From: DASXAI01 sp963728985 | Lineage (GTDB): Bacteria > Actinomycetota > Acidimicrobiia > Acidimicrobiales > Ilumatobacteraceae | Direction of reading: 5' to 3' | Length of the DNA: 64,000 bases | Assembly: GCA_963728985.1 (NCBI GenBank) | Contig: CAVSME010000003.1 | Coordinates: 1-64,000, forward strand | Part shown: positions 50,641 through 59,350 of the stretch, piece after piece | How positions within the stretch are numbered: position 1 is the stretch's first letter | How the letters are laid out: each line of letters begins with the position of its first letter | Translations under genes and position numbers: made by a program | The notes under the pieces: generated by a model | What the model was told of the DNA's origin: nothing | Seen by the model: only the letters and a program-made list of their open reading frames with translations | The model's database searches: none

Positions 50641-52398
50641 ATGCCTCGGATCCTCGTTGCTTTCCTCGCGTCCGTGCTTGCGCTCGGTGGTCTCGCCGCC
50701 GTGGCGTCGCCGGCATCGGCCGACCTGCCCATCCGGGTGGACGTCGCCGCCAGCGGCCCCAACGGCGCCCTCGGCCTGATCGGCGACTCGGCCACGCAAG
50801 GGACGCTGCCGTGGATCGGCGACGACCTCGCCGCCCTGGGCTGGGGCCCGATGCGCCTCTACGCGTTCCCGGGCGTGCGCATCCCGCCGGATCGTTCGGG
50901 GTTCGCCATCCCGACGGTGCAGACGTGGCGGGCCGAAGGCTTCGACCCGCGCGTCTTCGTGATCGGGCTGGGCGACAACGACGTCGGCTTCAGCCAGGAC
51001 AGCGTCCCCAAGGCGACGGCCTACATCGACTCGATGCTCGACGCCATCGGTCCCGGCCGCGAGGTGATGTGGCTGAACATCACCCATCCCGAGGCGTCGT
51101 GGCAGGCGGCGTGGAACACGGCGCTGAACCAGGCGGCGGCGCGCCGGCTCAACCTCCACATCTACGACTGGGCCGGCGTCGCCGCCCAGCATCCCGAGTG
51201 GCTCGTGGGTGACGGCGTCCACCTGACGCCCACGGGCTATCGCCAGCGGTCGATCCTGGTCGCCGACGCCACCAAGGTGCTGATGCAGGCCAACAAGGTG
51301 ACGGCCACGTTCCCCGACGCCGTCGCCGCCGGTCCCACCGCCGGTCTGGCGCCACTGGATCCCGTACGAGTGCTCGACACCCGCGGCGCTGGTGGGCGCC
51401 TCGCCGCCGGCGGCAGTACGCAGGTCGACCTGTCCAAGGTGGTGCCGGCCGGCGCCGGTGCCGCTGCCGTGAACCTGACGGTGGACGGTCCCGGCGGCGA
51501 CGGCTACCTCACCGCGTGGGACTGCGACGGCGCCGCCCCCAACGTGTCCTCGCTGAACTACACGGCCGGCGCACCGCGCGGTGCAGCGACGGTCGTCGGG
51601 TTGTCGGACGCCCGCACGTTCTGCGTGTTCTCCTACGCCGCCACCGACCTCATCGTCGACGTGAGCGGCGCCTACGAGGCCGACGCCGGCCAGCGGTTCA
51701 CGCCCCAGCCTCCGACCCGCATCCTCGACACCCGGACGACAGGCGCGCCCGGCGCCGGCGGGACGGTGCAGGTGAAGGTCCCGGCCACCGGCGGGAAGAC
51801 GCCGACTGCGGCCACCGTCAACCTGACGGCGACGGGCGGGGCCAAGCCCGGCTACCTCACGGCCTTCCCGTGCGGAGGCACGCCGCCCGTCGTGTCGAAC
51901 GTGAACCACGGCGTCGGGGCCGCCGCCGCCAACCTGGCCACGGTGAAGCTGACCGCCGACGGCTCGTTCTGCGTGTTCTCGCTGGAGCAGGTCGACGTCC
52001 TCGTCGACCTGCTCGGCACGTGGGGCGATGACGGGCTGTGGTACCAGCCCGCCGATCCCGTGCGGCTGCTCGACACCCGCGCCGGGACCGGAGGCTGGAT
52101 CGGCGCGGCGGCGTCGCTGCAGGCCCTCGACCTGCCCCTCGACCAGGTCCACGGCGTGCCCGCCGCCGCCACCGCCGTCACCGGCACGGTCACCGCCGCG
52201 TCGACGTGGGGCGACGGCTTCGTGACCACGTGGCCGTGCTCGTCGCCGCGGCCGAACGCCTCCACGTTGAACTACGGCCGCCAGCAGACCGTGCCCAACG
52301 CCGCCGTGATCGCCCTCGGCGCCGACCGCACCGCCTGCGCCGCCACCTTCGCGCCGGCGTACCTCCTCTTCGATCTGACGGGGTGGTTCACGACGTGA
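50641..52398 (+). CDS. Secreted SGNH hydrolase with three C-terminal repeat domains
   Basis: ATG 50641 begins a signal peptide (ILVAFLASVLALGGLAA, cleavage near ASPASA-D). Residues about 40-215 are an SGNH/GDSL hydrolase with Ser50 in GLIGDSATQG, GLGDNDVG and the Asp-His pair in VGDGVHLTPTGY. Three repeats of about 110-120 residues follow, each opening with DPVRVLDTRGAGG, PPTRILDTRTTG or DPVRLLDTRAGTG and containing Cys pairs. This P-x-R-x-L/I-D-T-R unit is common in secreted Acidimicrobiia proteins. It likely deacylates an envelope polymer. Its stop overlaps the acyltransferase gene. Confidence 0.8.
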   Translation: MPRILVAFLASVLALGGLAAVASPASADLPIRVDVAASGPNGALGLIGDSATQGTLPWIGDDLAALGWGPMRLYAFPGVRIPPDRSGFAIPTVQTWRAEGFDPRVFVIGLGDNDVGFSQDSVPKATAYIDSMLDAIGPGREVMWLNITHPEASWQAAWNTALNQAAARRLNLHIYDWAGVAAQHPEWLVGDGVHLTPTGYRQRSILVADATKVLMQANKVTATFPDAVAAGPTAGLAPLDPVRVLDTRGAGGRLAAGGSTQVDLSKVVPAGAGAAAVNLTVDGPGGDGYLTAWDCDGAAPNVSSLNYTAGAPRGAATVVGLSDARTFCVFSYAATDLIVDVSGAYEADAGQRFTPQPPTRILDTRTTGAPGAGGTVQVKVPATGGKTPTAATVNLTATGGAKPGYLTAFPCGGTPPVVSNVNHGVGAAAANLATVKLTADGSFCVFSLEQVDVLVDLLGTWGDDGLWYQPADPVRLLDTRAGTGGWIGAAASLQALDLPLDQVHGVPAAATAVTGTVTAASTWGDGFVTTWPCSSPRPNASTLNYGRQQTVPNAAVIALGADRTACAATFAPAYLLFDLTGWFTT

Positions 52399-54431
52399 GC
52401 GCGGCGCCGGGCCAGAGCGGGGCGCGGCTTCGGTACGACCCTGCCCTCGACGGCATCCGCGCCGTCGGGGTCGCCCTCGTCCTCCTGTTCCACGGTGGCG
52501 TCTCGTGGGCCACCGGTGGCTTCCTCGGCGTGTCGGTGTTCTTCACGCTGTCGGGCTTCCTCATCACATCGCTGCTCCTCGCCGAGCAGGGCACGACCGG
52601 CGCCGTCCGCCTCGGCCACTTCTGGGTGCGGCGGCTGCGGCGGCTGATGCCGGCGGCGCTGGCCTGCCTGGCGCTCATCCTGGTGCTGACGGCGACGGTG
52701 CTGACGACCGCCAAGGACACGCTGCGGGGCGATGTGCTGGCGGCGTTGGCCGACGTGGCCAACTGGCGCTTCTACTTCTCCGGCCAGTCGTACGCCAACC
52801 TCTTCGCCGTCCCGTCACCGGTGCAGCACTACTGGTCGCTGGCCATCGAGGAGCAGTTCTACATCGTGTTCCCGCTGCTCGTTTGGCTGGTGCTGGTGCG
52901 GCTTCGGTGGTCCCGGGGCGTGCTGGCCGGGATCCTCGGCGCCGGCTTCGTGGCGGCCACCGCCGCATCCGTGGCCTTGGGCGCGGACAACGCCGACCTC
53001 GTCTACTACGCCACCTTCACCCGCGCCGCCGAGCTGCTGTCTGGTTGCCTCCTGGCACTGGCGGTCAGCTGGTGGGGCCGCCCCGATCCGGCGGCGCAGC
53101 GCGCGACCTGGGCTGTGGTGGGCGGCCCGCTGGCCCTCACCGGCTTGATCGTGATCATGGTTCGCACGGTGCAGGGCGACGAGTGGCTGTACCAGGGCGG
53201 GCTGGCTGCGTTCAGCCTGCTGTCGGTGGCACTCATCGCCACCGCGCGGCGGCCGGGTCCACTGCGATCGCTGCTCAGCCTGAAGCCCGTCGTCGGCCTC
53301 GGGCTGATCTCCTACGGCGTCTACCTGTACCACTGGCCGCTGTTCCTGTGGCTCACCGCCGACCGCACCGGGCTCGACGGCTTCTGGCTCCTGCTGCTGC
53401 GCTGGGCCGTCACGCTCGGCGTGGCCACCGTCTCGTACAAGTTCCTCGAGCAGCCGATCCGCCGGGGCCGGGCCCTGACCGGTTGGCGGGGCGCGCTGGC
53501 GCCGCCGATCGCCTTCGCCTGCCTGATCGGCGCGGCGGTGCCCCTGGCCGCCGAGGGCGTGTCGGCGACGGCCGTGTTCGCCGACAACAGCACCCACTCC
53601 ACGTTGCCGCCGCTGCCGTCGACCACGCTGGCACCGGCCACGACGACGGCCGCGGCCCCGAGGACGACCGCAGCCGCGGTTTCCGACCCGGCGAGCACGG
53701 CCGCCACGACGACGCCGGCCGCGACCACCACGACGACCACGGCCCCGCTGCCGCCGGCCCGAGTGGTCGTCTTCGGGGACTCGACGGCGAAGGCGGACGC
53801 CGCCGGGCTGCTGGCTTGGGGCGATGCGAGCGGCCAGGCGGTGGTGTCCGACGCCGGCACGATCGCCGGCTGCGGCCTGCTGCGCACGGCCAAGCGCACC
53901 TTCGGCACGGGCCGCCAGACCAATCCCGACGGCTGCAAGTGGTGGGACTGGCGGTGGCCCCAGATCCTCGCCGAGAACCCGGCCGACGTGGCGGTGCTCA
54001 TCAACGGGCCGTGGGAGGTGGTGGAGCAGCAGATCAAGGCGGGCGACGAGTTCCGCAGCCTCGGGGATCCGGTCTTCGACCAGTTCGCCCATGACGAGCT
54101 GCTCGCTGCGACCGACGTGCTGCTGGCCCACGTCCCCAACGTGGTCTGGTTCACCAACCCTCACACCCATCCGGCCTGGGGTGCGGCCGAGACGGCGGAT
54201 CAGGACGCCGCCGACGCCGCCAAGATGGACACCCTCAACGGCATCATCCGCCAGGTCGTGGCCGAGCGGCCACAGGTCGTGCTGGTCGATCTGGCCGGGC
54301 ACCTGGCGTCGGTCCCCGGGGCCGACACCGACCAGGCCATGCGCCCCGACGGGGTGCACTTCTCGCCCGACGCCTCCACGGAGATGGCGGCGTGGTCCGG
54401 GCCCCTCGTCGTCGCCGCGGCGCGTCGGTAG
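52395..54431 (+). CDS. OafA-type acyltransferase with extracytoplasmic SGNH domain
   Basis: The 678-residue membrane protein has an acyltransferase-3 domain (YDPALDGIRAVGVALVLLFH, LGVSVFFTLSGFLIT, HYWSLAIEEQFYIVFPLLVW) with about ten helices. A Thr/Ala-rich linker near residues 400-455 follows. The C-terminal SGNH domain has VVVFGDSTAKADAAG and the Asp-His pair RPDGVHFSPD. This is the architecture of O-acetylases of peptidoglycan, LPS or exopolysaccharide. GTG 52395 is coupled to the secreted SGNH gene, so the pair may add and remove or transfer acyl groups on one polymer. Confidence 0.88.
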   Translation: MSAAPGQSGARLRYDPALDGIRAVGVALVLLFHGGVSWATGGFLGVSVFFTLSGFLITSLLLAEQGTTGAVRLGHFWVRRLRRLMPAALACLALILVLTATVLTTAKDTLRGDVLAALADVANWRFYFSGQSYANLFAVPSPVQHYWSLAIEEQFYIVFPLLVWLVLVRLRWSRGVLAGILGAGFVAATAASVALGADNADLVYYATFTRAAELLSGCLLALAVSWWGRPDPAAQRATWAVVGGPLALTGLIVIMVRTVQGDEWLYQGGLAAFSLLSVALIATARRPGPLRSLLSLKPVVGLGLISYGVYLYHWPLFLWLTADRTGLDGFWLLLLRWAVTLGVATVSYKFLEQPIRRGRALTGWRGALAPPIAFACLIGAAVPLAAEGVSATAVFADNSTHSTLPPLPSTTLAPATTTAAAPRTTAAAVSDPASTAATTTPAATTTTTTAPLPPARVVVFGDSTAKADAAGLLAWGDASGQAVVSDAGTIAGCGLLRTAKRTFGTGRQTNPDGCKWWDWRWPQILAENPADVAVLINGPWEVVEQQIKAGDEFRSLGDPVFDQFAHDELLAATDVLLAHVPNVVWFTNPHTHPAWGAAETADQDAADAAKMDTLNGIIRQVVAERPQVVLVDLAGHLASVPGADTDQAMRPDGVHFSPDASTEMAAWSGPLVVAAARR

Positions 54432-56897
54432 CTACTCGTCGCGCAGCGCCAGTGCCGCAGGCACGGCGCGGGCCGAGCGGGCTGGGAGCGCGGCGAGGGC
54501 GTTGGCGGCGAGCACGGCCACGACGACGATGATCGAGATGGCGAGCAGCGGTACCGCCGGCTCGGCGACGACGTCGAGCTCGCGGGCGAACAACTGCCAC
54601 AGGAGCCGGCCGAGGACGACACCGAGGGGAACGCCGATGACCAGGCCGACGGCGATGGTGCTCGTGGCCTGCCACGCGATCGTCGCCGACACCTGCCGGC
54701 GGGTGAAGCCGAGCGCCTTGAGCAGCGCGAGGTCGCGGCGGTGGCGGCGCACCGCCGCCGTGAGGGCGAGGGCCAGCGACGCCAGCGCCGAGAGCGCCAC
54801 CGCGCCGGCGAGCACGGCCGACGAGCCGCCGATGTCGTCGGCGTTGACGATCTCGGCCGATCGCTGGACCGGCGTGACCGCGATCCCGTTGTAGTCGGCG
54901 ATCTGCCCGACCTCGCCCTGCAGCCGGGCGACGGCCGCCACCTTGTCGGCGCCCTCGCGAAACCGGACGAACAGCACGTTGGGGCCGTACTCGTCGGCCG
55001 GCGTGCCCCCACTGGTGTCGGGATCGGCGCCGGCGAGGTTGCGGGCGTAGCCGGGCAGTTGCTCGGTCACGACGATGCCGCCGACCCCGAGCGACGTGTG
55101 GTCGCCGTGCACCACCCCGATCGTGGGGAGGGTGGCCGATCCCACCACGCGCAGGGGGCCCGCCGACGACTGCACGATGTCGCCCAGGCCCACGTGGAGC
55201 TGCGCCAGCGTGGCCGTCCCCAGCACGATCTCGCCAGGCCCCTCGATCATCCGGCCGTCTCGGATCGGCGGGGTCACCGCGGTCCCCGGCTCCATGCCGA
55301 GCAGCGCCACGTTCACACCGTTGACGGCGTCGGCGCCGTAGAACGCACCGCTCCAGGCCTCGATGTCGTCGTTGGCGGCAAAGGTGGCCCTGGTCGCCGC
55401 CGGCTTCGTGTTGCCGTAGCCGGCCCCGTCGACCAGGGCGACGTCCCAGTTCCAGCCGAACAGGTGGGGATGGGAGACGAGGTACGACATGCTGGCGCCG
55501 AACGTGAGCGTGGCAGTGAGGGCGGCCAGCGCCACCGCCGCGCTGGCCATGACCGACCGCACGGGCACGGCGCTCGTCCCGGAACCCGAGGAGAGGGAGA
55601 AGCGCAGCCCCATCGCCGCCGTCGGCGGCAGCTTGGTCGCGCCGACCACCCGAGCGGGCCGCTGCGAGCGGGCCAGCCGGGCCCGCCGATCGACGCGCGC
55701 CGGATGCTCCTGGCGCGCCACCACCGCGACCACCACGGACAGCACGAGGACGAGGGCCAGCGCCCCGAGGCCGATCATCGTCCAGTCGACGTCGATCCCG
55801 GGCGCAGCCTCGACACGGCGCACGGGCCCGATCGGCATGGCCGGGGATGCCAGGACCGCCGCGATCGCGGCCAACACCGCCCCGGCCGCCACCGCCAGCA
55901 GCGGCCCGAGTGCCGCCGCGGCCGCGAGGTGCCACGGTCCCGCACCGAGCGAGCGGGCGATCCCGTGGCTCCGGCGCCCGCCGCGTACCTGCCGCGCCAG
56001 CGCCTGGCCCACCAGCACCAGGCAGGCCAATCCGACGATGACGCCGAACCCGGCGAGGGCGAAGGACACGGGCCGGATCGCCTGCTGGGCATGGAAGGTG
56101 TCCGTCGACGTCACCCGGACGAGCTGCGGCAGCCCGGCCGCCGTGATCGCATCGGTCACGGCGGCGACGTCGGCGTCGCCGTTGCGGAGCACCAGCCCCT
56201 GCCAGGCGTACGTCTCGAGGCCCTTCGCCTCGGCCACGTAGGCCGGCGTGAACAGCACCAGCGGCGAACGATCGGTGTCGTCCTGCATCACCTCTTCGAT
56301 GAACTGGCCGACGCCCACGATCGTGGCGTGGGTGAGCAGGCGAGGCTTCCCGTCGGCCACGTTCCCTTCGACATCGGCCGGGGCCGCCGTGGCGAGGTCG
56401 ATCTGCTGGCCGACGTGGTAGCCGTAGCGCCGGGCGCTCTCCTCGTTGACCGCCACCTCGTCGGCCCGGTTCGGATCGGGGAGGCGGCCATCGAGCGGGG
56501 TGAACCGGTCCTGCGCGTAGTACCGGCCGTCGATGCTGCCGAGCGCCTCGAAGTTCTGGCTGAAGTCGGCCTCGCCGTTCACCCAGGGCGCCACGTAGTA
56601 GGCGGCGTACGCCCGCGCCTGCACGACCTGCGGGAGATGGGCGATGAAGTCGAGCGCTTCGTAACCGCCCTCGGTCAGCCCGCCGACGTCGACCACCATC
56701 GTCGACGGGTTCGTCGAACGCAGGAACCGCGGGTAGGCCGACTGGGTGCGCCGCGCCCCGGCGAGAGCGAACAGCGACAGCCCACCGATGAGGCCGAGGA
56801 GCACGGCGATGCCGGCGAGCGGCCGCCAGCTCCGCCGGAAGGACGCTCGGAGCCAGTACCGCGCGAACGCCACCTCAGGGGTGAACACGATCGTCAC
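54432..56897 (-). CDS. ABC transporter permease, FtsX/MacB-like
   Basis: The 821-residue protein has two FtsX-type permease units. An N-terminal helix (PLAGIAVLLGLIGGLSLFAL) is followed by a large extracytoplasmic region, then a three-helix block. A second unit ends with LALLKALGFTRRQVSATIAW and VPLGVVLGRLLWQLFARELD, the typical FtsX motif. GTG 56897 gives VTIVFTPEVAFARYWLRASF. No ATPase gene adjoins it, since upstream lies tRNA-Gln, so its ATPase must be encoded elsewhere or lost. Convergent with the acyltransferase gene with no gap. Confidence 0.82.
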   Translation of the reverse strand: MTIVFTPEVAFARYWLRASFRRSWRPLAGIAVLLGLIGGLSLFALAGARRTQSAYPRFLRSTNPSTMVVDVGGLTEGGYEALDFIAHLPQVVQARAYAAYYVAPWVNGEADFSQNFEALGSIDGRYYAQDRFTPLDGRLPDPNRADEVAVNEESARRYGYHVGQQIDLATAAPADVEGNVADGKPRLLTHATIVGVGQFIEEVMQDDTDRSPLVLFTPAYVAEAKGLETYAWQGLVLRNGDADVAAVTDAITAAGLPQLVRVTSTDTFHAQQAIRPVSFALAGFGVIVGLACLVLVGQALARQVRGGRRSHGIARSLGAGPWHLAAAAALGPLLAVAAGAVLAAIAAVLASPAMPIGPVRRVEAAPGIDVDWTMIGLGALALVLVLSVVVAVVARQEHPARVDRRARLARSQRPARVVGATKLPPTAAMGLRFSLSSGSGTSAVPVRSVMASAAVALAALTATLTFGASMSYLVSHPHLFGWNWDVALVDGAGYGNTKPAATRATFAANDDIEAWSGAFYGADAVNGVNVALLGMEPGTAVTPPIRDGRMIEGPGEIVLGTATLAQLHVGLGDIVQSSAGPLRVVGSATLPTIGVVHGDHTSLGVGGIVVTEQLPGYARNLAGADPDTSGGTPADEYGPNVLFVRFREGADKVAAVARLQGEVGQIADYNGIAVTPVQRSAEIVNADDIGGSSAVLAGAVALSALASLALALTAAVRRHRRDLALLKALGFTRRQVSATIAWQATSTIAVGLVIGVPLGVVLGRLLWQLFARELDVVAEPAVPLLAISIIVVVAVLAANALAALPARSARAVPAALALRDE

Positions 56898-57090
56898 TGC
56901 ATCGGAAAGCGGCCCCGTGCGCAAGGTCGCGAGCACCCTGCCGGCGGTGATGCCACCACCACCACCGTCGCCGCGGTGCTCATGTACGTGCCGGCCTGCT
57001 CCGATTGCACTCCAACCCCTGTCGACCCCCACGGCCGCACGGTGCTCGTCGCGCTCGTCTGAACGTCGGCCCGTTGGCGGCGCCGGCTGG

Positions 57091-57163
57091 CTGGCGGGGC
57101 AGGACTCGAACCTGCAACATCCGGATCCAAAGTCCGGTGTTCTGCCAGTTGAACTACCCGCCA
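57091..57163 (-). tRNA. tRNA-Gln (anticodon UUG)
   Basis: Read leftward, the acceptor stem TGGCGGG pairs with CCCGCCA. The anticodon stem CCGGA/TCCGG encloses CTTTGGA, giving anticodon TTG. The T arm is GCAGG-TTCGAGT-CCTGC. Discriminator G (57091) is followed by an encoded CCA (57088-57090). The tRNA is 73 nt without CCA. Confidence 0.95.
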
Positions 57164-57220
57164 GGGCGTTCCCCACCGTACTGCCGTCTCAGCGGCCCCC
57201 GGCTTTGGTACACCTTCTCC

Positions 57221-58315
57221 ATGAAACCCCGTGCCGTCTCCGCCATCGTGCTGGCCGCCGGCGAGGGCACGCGGATGCAGTCCGAGCGCCCGAAGCCGCT
57301 CCACCTCCTGTGCGGCCGGCCGATGATCATGCACGTCCTCGAGGCCCTCACCGGCCTGGCGGTGACCCGCACGGTCGTGGTCACCGGGCACGGCGCCGAG
57401 CGCGTCACCAAGAAGGTGCAGGACCAGAGCCCCGACGCCCTGAACGTGGTGTTCGTGGAGCAGCCCGTCCAGCGGGGCACGGGCGATGCCGTGAGCGTGG
57501 GTCTGACCGCCTTCCCTGACGACGACGTCGACGACACCTCGACCGTCGTGGTGCTCCCCGGGGATCATCCGCTGCTGCAGCCGGCCACGATCGTCGCCCT
57601 CGTGCAGGCCCACGAGAGCGCCGGCAACGCCGCCACCGTGCTGTCGGCGCGGGTCGACGACCCGAGCGGCTATGGGCGCATCCTGCGCAGCCGGGACGAC
57701 CGGGTGACCGGCATCGTCGAGCAACGCGACGCGACACCTGCCGAGCGGGCCATCGACGAGATCAACACCAGCATCTACTGCTTCCGCCGCGACCTCCTCG
57801 GTCCGGCACTGCGCCGCCTCTCCCCCGACAACGCCCAGGGCGAGTACTACCTCACCGACATCATCACCGTGCTGTCCTCGGCGGGGTACCCGGTCGGTTC
57901 GATGCTGCTCGAGGATCACCTCGAGGCCCAGGGCGTGAACGACCGGGCCCAGCTGGCCCTGGCCGAGACGGAACTGCGGGCCCGCACGAACCGGCGCTGG
58001 CTGCTGGCCGGCGTGACGATGCTCGATCCCGAGCAGACCTACGTGGACGTCACCGTCGAGCTCAGCCGCGACGTCACCCTGTTCCCGGGCACCATGCTGC
58101 AGGGCTCCACGGTCGTCGCCGCGGGGTGCGAAATCGGTCCCGACACCCGCCTCGTCGACTGCGTGGTCGGTCCCGGCGCGGTGATCGCCCACACCGTGGC
58201 GCACGAGGCCGAGATCGGCGAGGGCGCCCGTGTGGGACCCTACGCGGCGCTCGCGCCCGGCACCGTGGTACCGGCGTGGACGGTCACGGGCGCCTTCTAC
58301 ACTGGGTCGTCGTGA
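57221..58315 (+). CDS. glmU: GlmU-type UDP-GlcNAc pyrophosphorylase with truncated acetylase domain
   Basis: The N-terminal nucleotidyltransferase (about 1-235) is complete: AIVLAAGEGTRMQSERPKPL, VVVLPGDHPLL, EINTSIYCFRRDLL and AQGEYYLTD. The left-handed beta-helix domain starts (TYVDVTVELSRDVTLFPGTM) but stops after about five coils at residue 364, where GlmU is normally 455-495. The catalytic His and acyl-CoA-binding residues of the acetyltransferase are missing. prs overlaps its stop, so no continuation exists. It should make UDP-GlcNAc from GlcNAc-1-P only. ATG 57221 follows TACACC by six bases. Confidence 0.85.
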   Translation: MKPRAVSAIVLAAGEGTRMQSERPKPLHLLCGRPMIMHVLEALTGLAVTRTVVVTGHGAERVTKKVQDQSPDALNVVFVEQPVQRGTGDAVSVGLTAFPDDDVDDTSTVVVLPGDHPLLQPATIVALVQAHESAGNAATVLSARVDDPSGYGRILRSRDDRVTGIVEQRDATPAERAIDEINTSIYCFRRDLLGPALRRLSPDNAQGEYYLTDIITVLSSAGYPVGSMLLEDHLEAQGVNDRAQLALAETELRARTNRRWLLAGVTMLDPEQTYVDVTVELSRDVTLFPGTMLQGSTVVAAGCEIGPDTRLVDCVVGPGAVIAHTVAHEAEIGEGARVGPYAALAPGTVVPAWTVTGAFYTGSS

Positions 58316-59298
58316 CGCTGGAGCGGGTGACGAAGAAGCGGTTGGCGCTGTACACCGGGGCCTGCCACGCTGGCCTCGCCGAGGAGATCGCCGATCATCT
58401 CGACGTCGAACTCGGTGATCCGGGCCTGGTCACGTTCGCCAACGGCGAGATCCGCACCCGCTACGCCGAGAGCATCCGCGGCACGGACGTCTTCATCATC
58501 CAGAGCCACTACGCCTGCGACGGCCGCTCCATCAACGACTCGATCATGGAGCAGCTGATCATGATCGACGCCGCCCACCGGGCGTCGGCCAAGCGCATCA
58601 CGGCCGTGTGCCCCTTCTATGGCTACGCCCGCCAGGACCGCAAGGCCACCGGGCGCGAGCCCATCACGGCCCGGCTGGTGGCCAACATGTTCCGGGCCGC
58701 CGGGGCCAAGCGCATGGTGTCCGTCGACCTCCACTCCGGTCAAATCCAGGGCTTCTTCGACGGCCCCGTCGACCACCTGACGGCCATGCCCGTGCTCGAG
58801 GGCTACATCCGCCAGCACAGCGACGACCCGGTCATGGTGTCGCCGGACGCCGGCCGGGTGAAGGTGGCCGAGCGCTACGCCCAGCACCTCGACGCCGACG
58901 TCGCCTTCATCAACAAGCGCCGACCCAAGGGCGTCGACAACGTGGCCGTGGCCAAGGAGGTCATCGGAGACGTCGAGGGGCGCCAGTGCGTGATCATCGA
59001 CGACATGATCGACACCGCCGGCACGGTGGCGTCGGCCGCCGAGATCCTGCTCGACCGGGGAGCCACCGAGGTGTGGGCCATGGCCACCCACGGGGTGCTG
59101 TCGGGGCCTGCCGTCGACCGGCTCAAGAACTCCCCCATCACCCGGGTGGTGATCACCAACACGCTGCCGCTGCCGCCGGAGAAGCAGTTCGACAAGGTCG
59201 AGGTGCTGTCGGTAGCCCAGATCATCGCCGACGCCCTCGACGCCGTGTTCGAGGACACCAGCGTCAGCGAGATCTTCGGGGGCGAGAACCAGAGCTGA
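58312..59298 (+). CDS. prs: Ribose-phosphate pyrophosphokinase
   Basis: Prs makes PRPP from ribose 5-phosphate and ATP. The 328-residue enzyme has GLVTFANGEIRTRYAESIRG, ITAVCPFYGYARQDRKATGR, VDLHSGQIQGFFDGPVDHL, VSPDAGRVKVAERYA and the PRPP loop CVIIDDMIDTAGTVASAAE. GTG 58312 overlaps the glmU stop. TACACT at 58298-58303 may also give a separate leaderless start. glmU-prs is a common bacterial pair. Confidence 0.94.
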   Translation: MTLERVTKKRLALYTGACHAGLAEEIADHLDVELGDPGLVTFANGEIRTRYAESIRGTDVFIIQSHYACDGRSINDSIMEQLIMIDAAHRASAKRITAVCPFYGYARQDRKATGREPITARLVANMFRAAGAKRMVSVDLHSGQIQGFFDGPVDHLTAMPVLEGYIRQHSDDPVMVSPDAGRVKVAERYAQHLDADVAFINKRRPKGVDNVAVAKEVIGDVEGRQCVIIDDMIDTAGTVASAAEILLDRGATEVWAMATHGVLSGPAVDRLKNSPITRVVITNTLPLPPEKQFDKVEVLSVAQIIADALDAVFEDTSVSEIFGGENQS

Positions 59299-59336
59299 CC
59301 GGTAGCGGCCGCGGGTACGCGGGCCGCCACCGTGGG

Positions 59337-59342
59337 TACCTT
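59337..59342 (+). promoter_or_regulatory. -10 element of the Ser/Thr kinase gene, leaderless transcript likely
   Basis: TACCTT lies eight bases before ATG 59351, with no ribosome-binding site between. The preceding 38 bases carry GGCCGC-type repeats but no clear -35. Confidence 0.4.
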
Positions 59343-59350
59343 GGATCGGG

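Noticed and set aside
56940..57062. Tiny rightward ORF with MYVPACSDCTPTPVDPHGRT upstream of tRNA-Gln
   Set aside because: About 26 codons without a ribosome-binding site, and the frame is open upstream only through low-complexity Thr codons. Not enough support for a gene.
57088..57163. tRNA-Gln as attachment site for the integrase stump
   Set aside because: It lies 52 kb away, is flanked by housekeeping genes, and no partial tRNA copy occurs near 5135.
58126..58311. Frameshift hidden at the end of glmU that would restore the beta-helix
   Set aside because: No alternative frame continues hexapeptide repeats, and prs coding begins immediately, so the truncation looks genuine.
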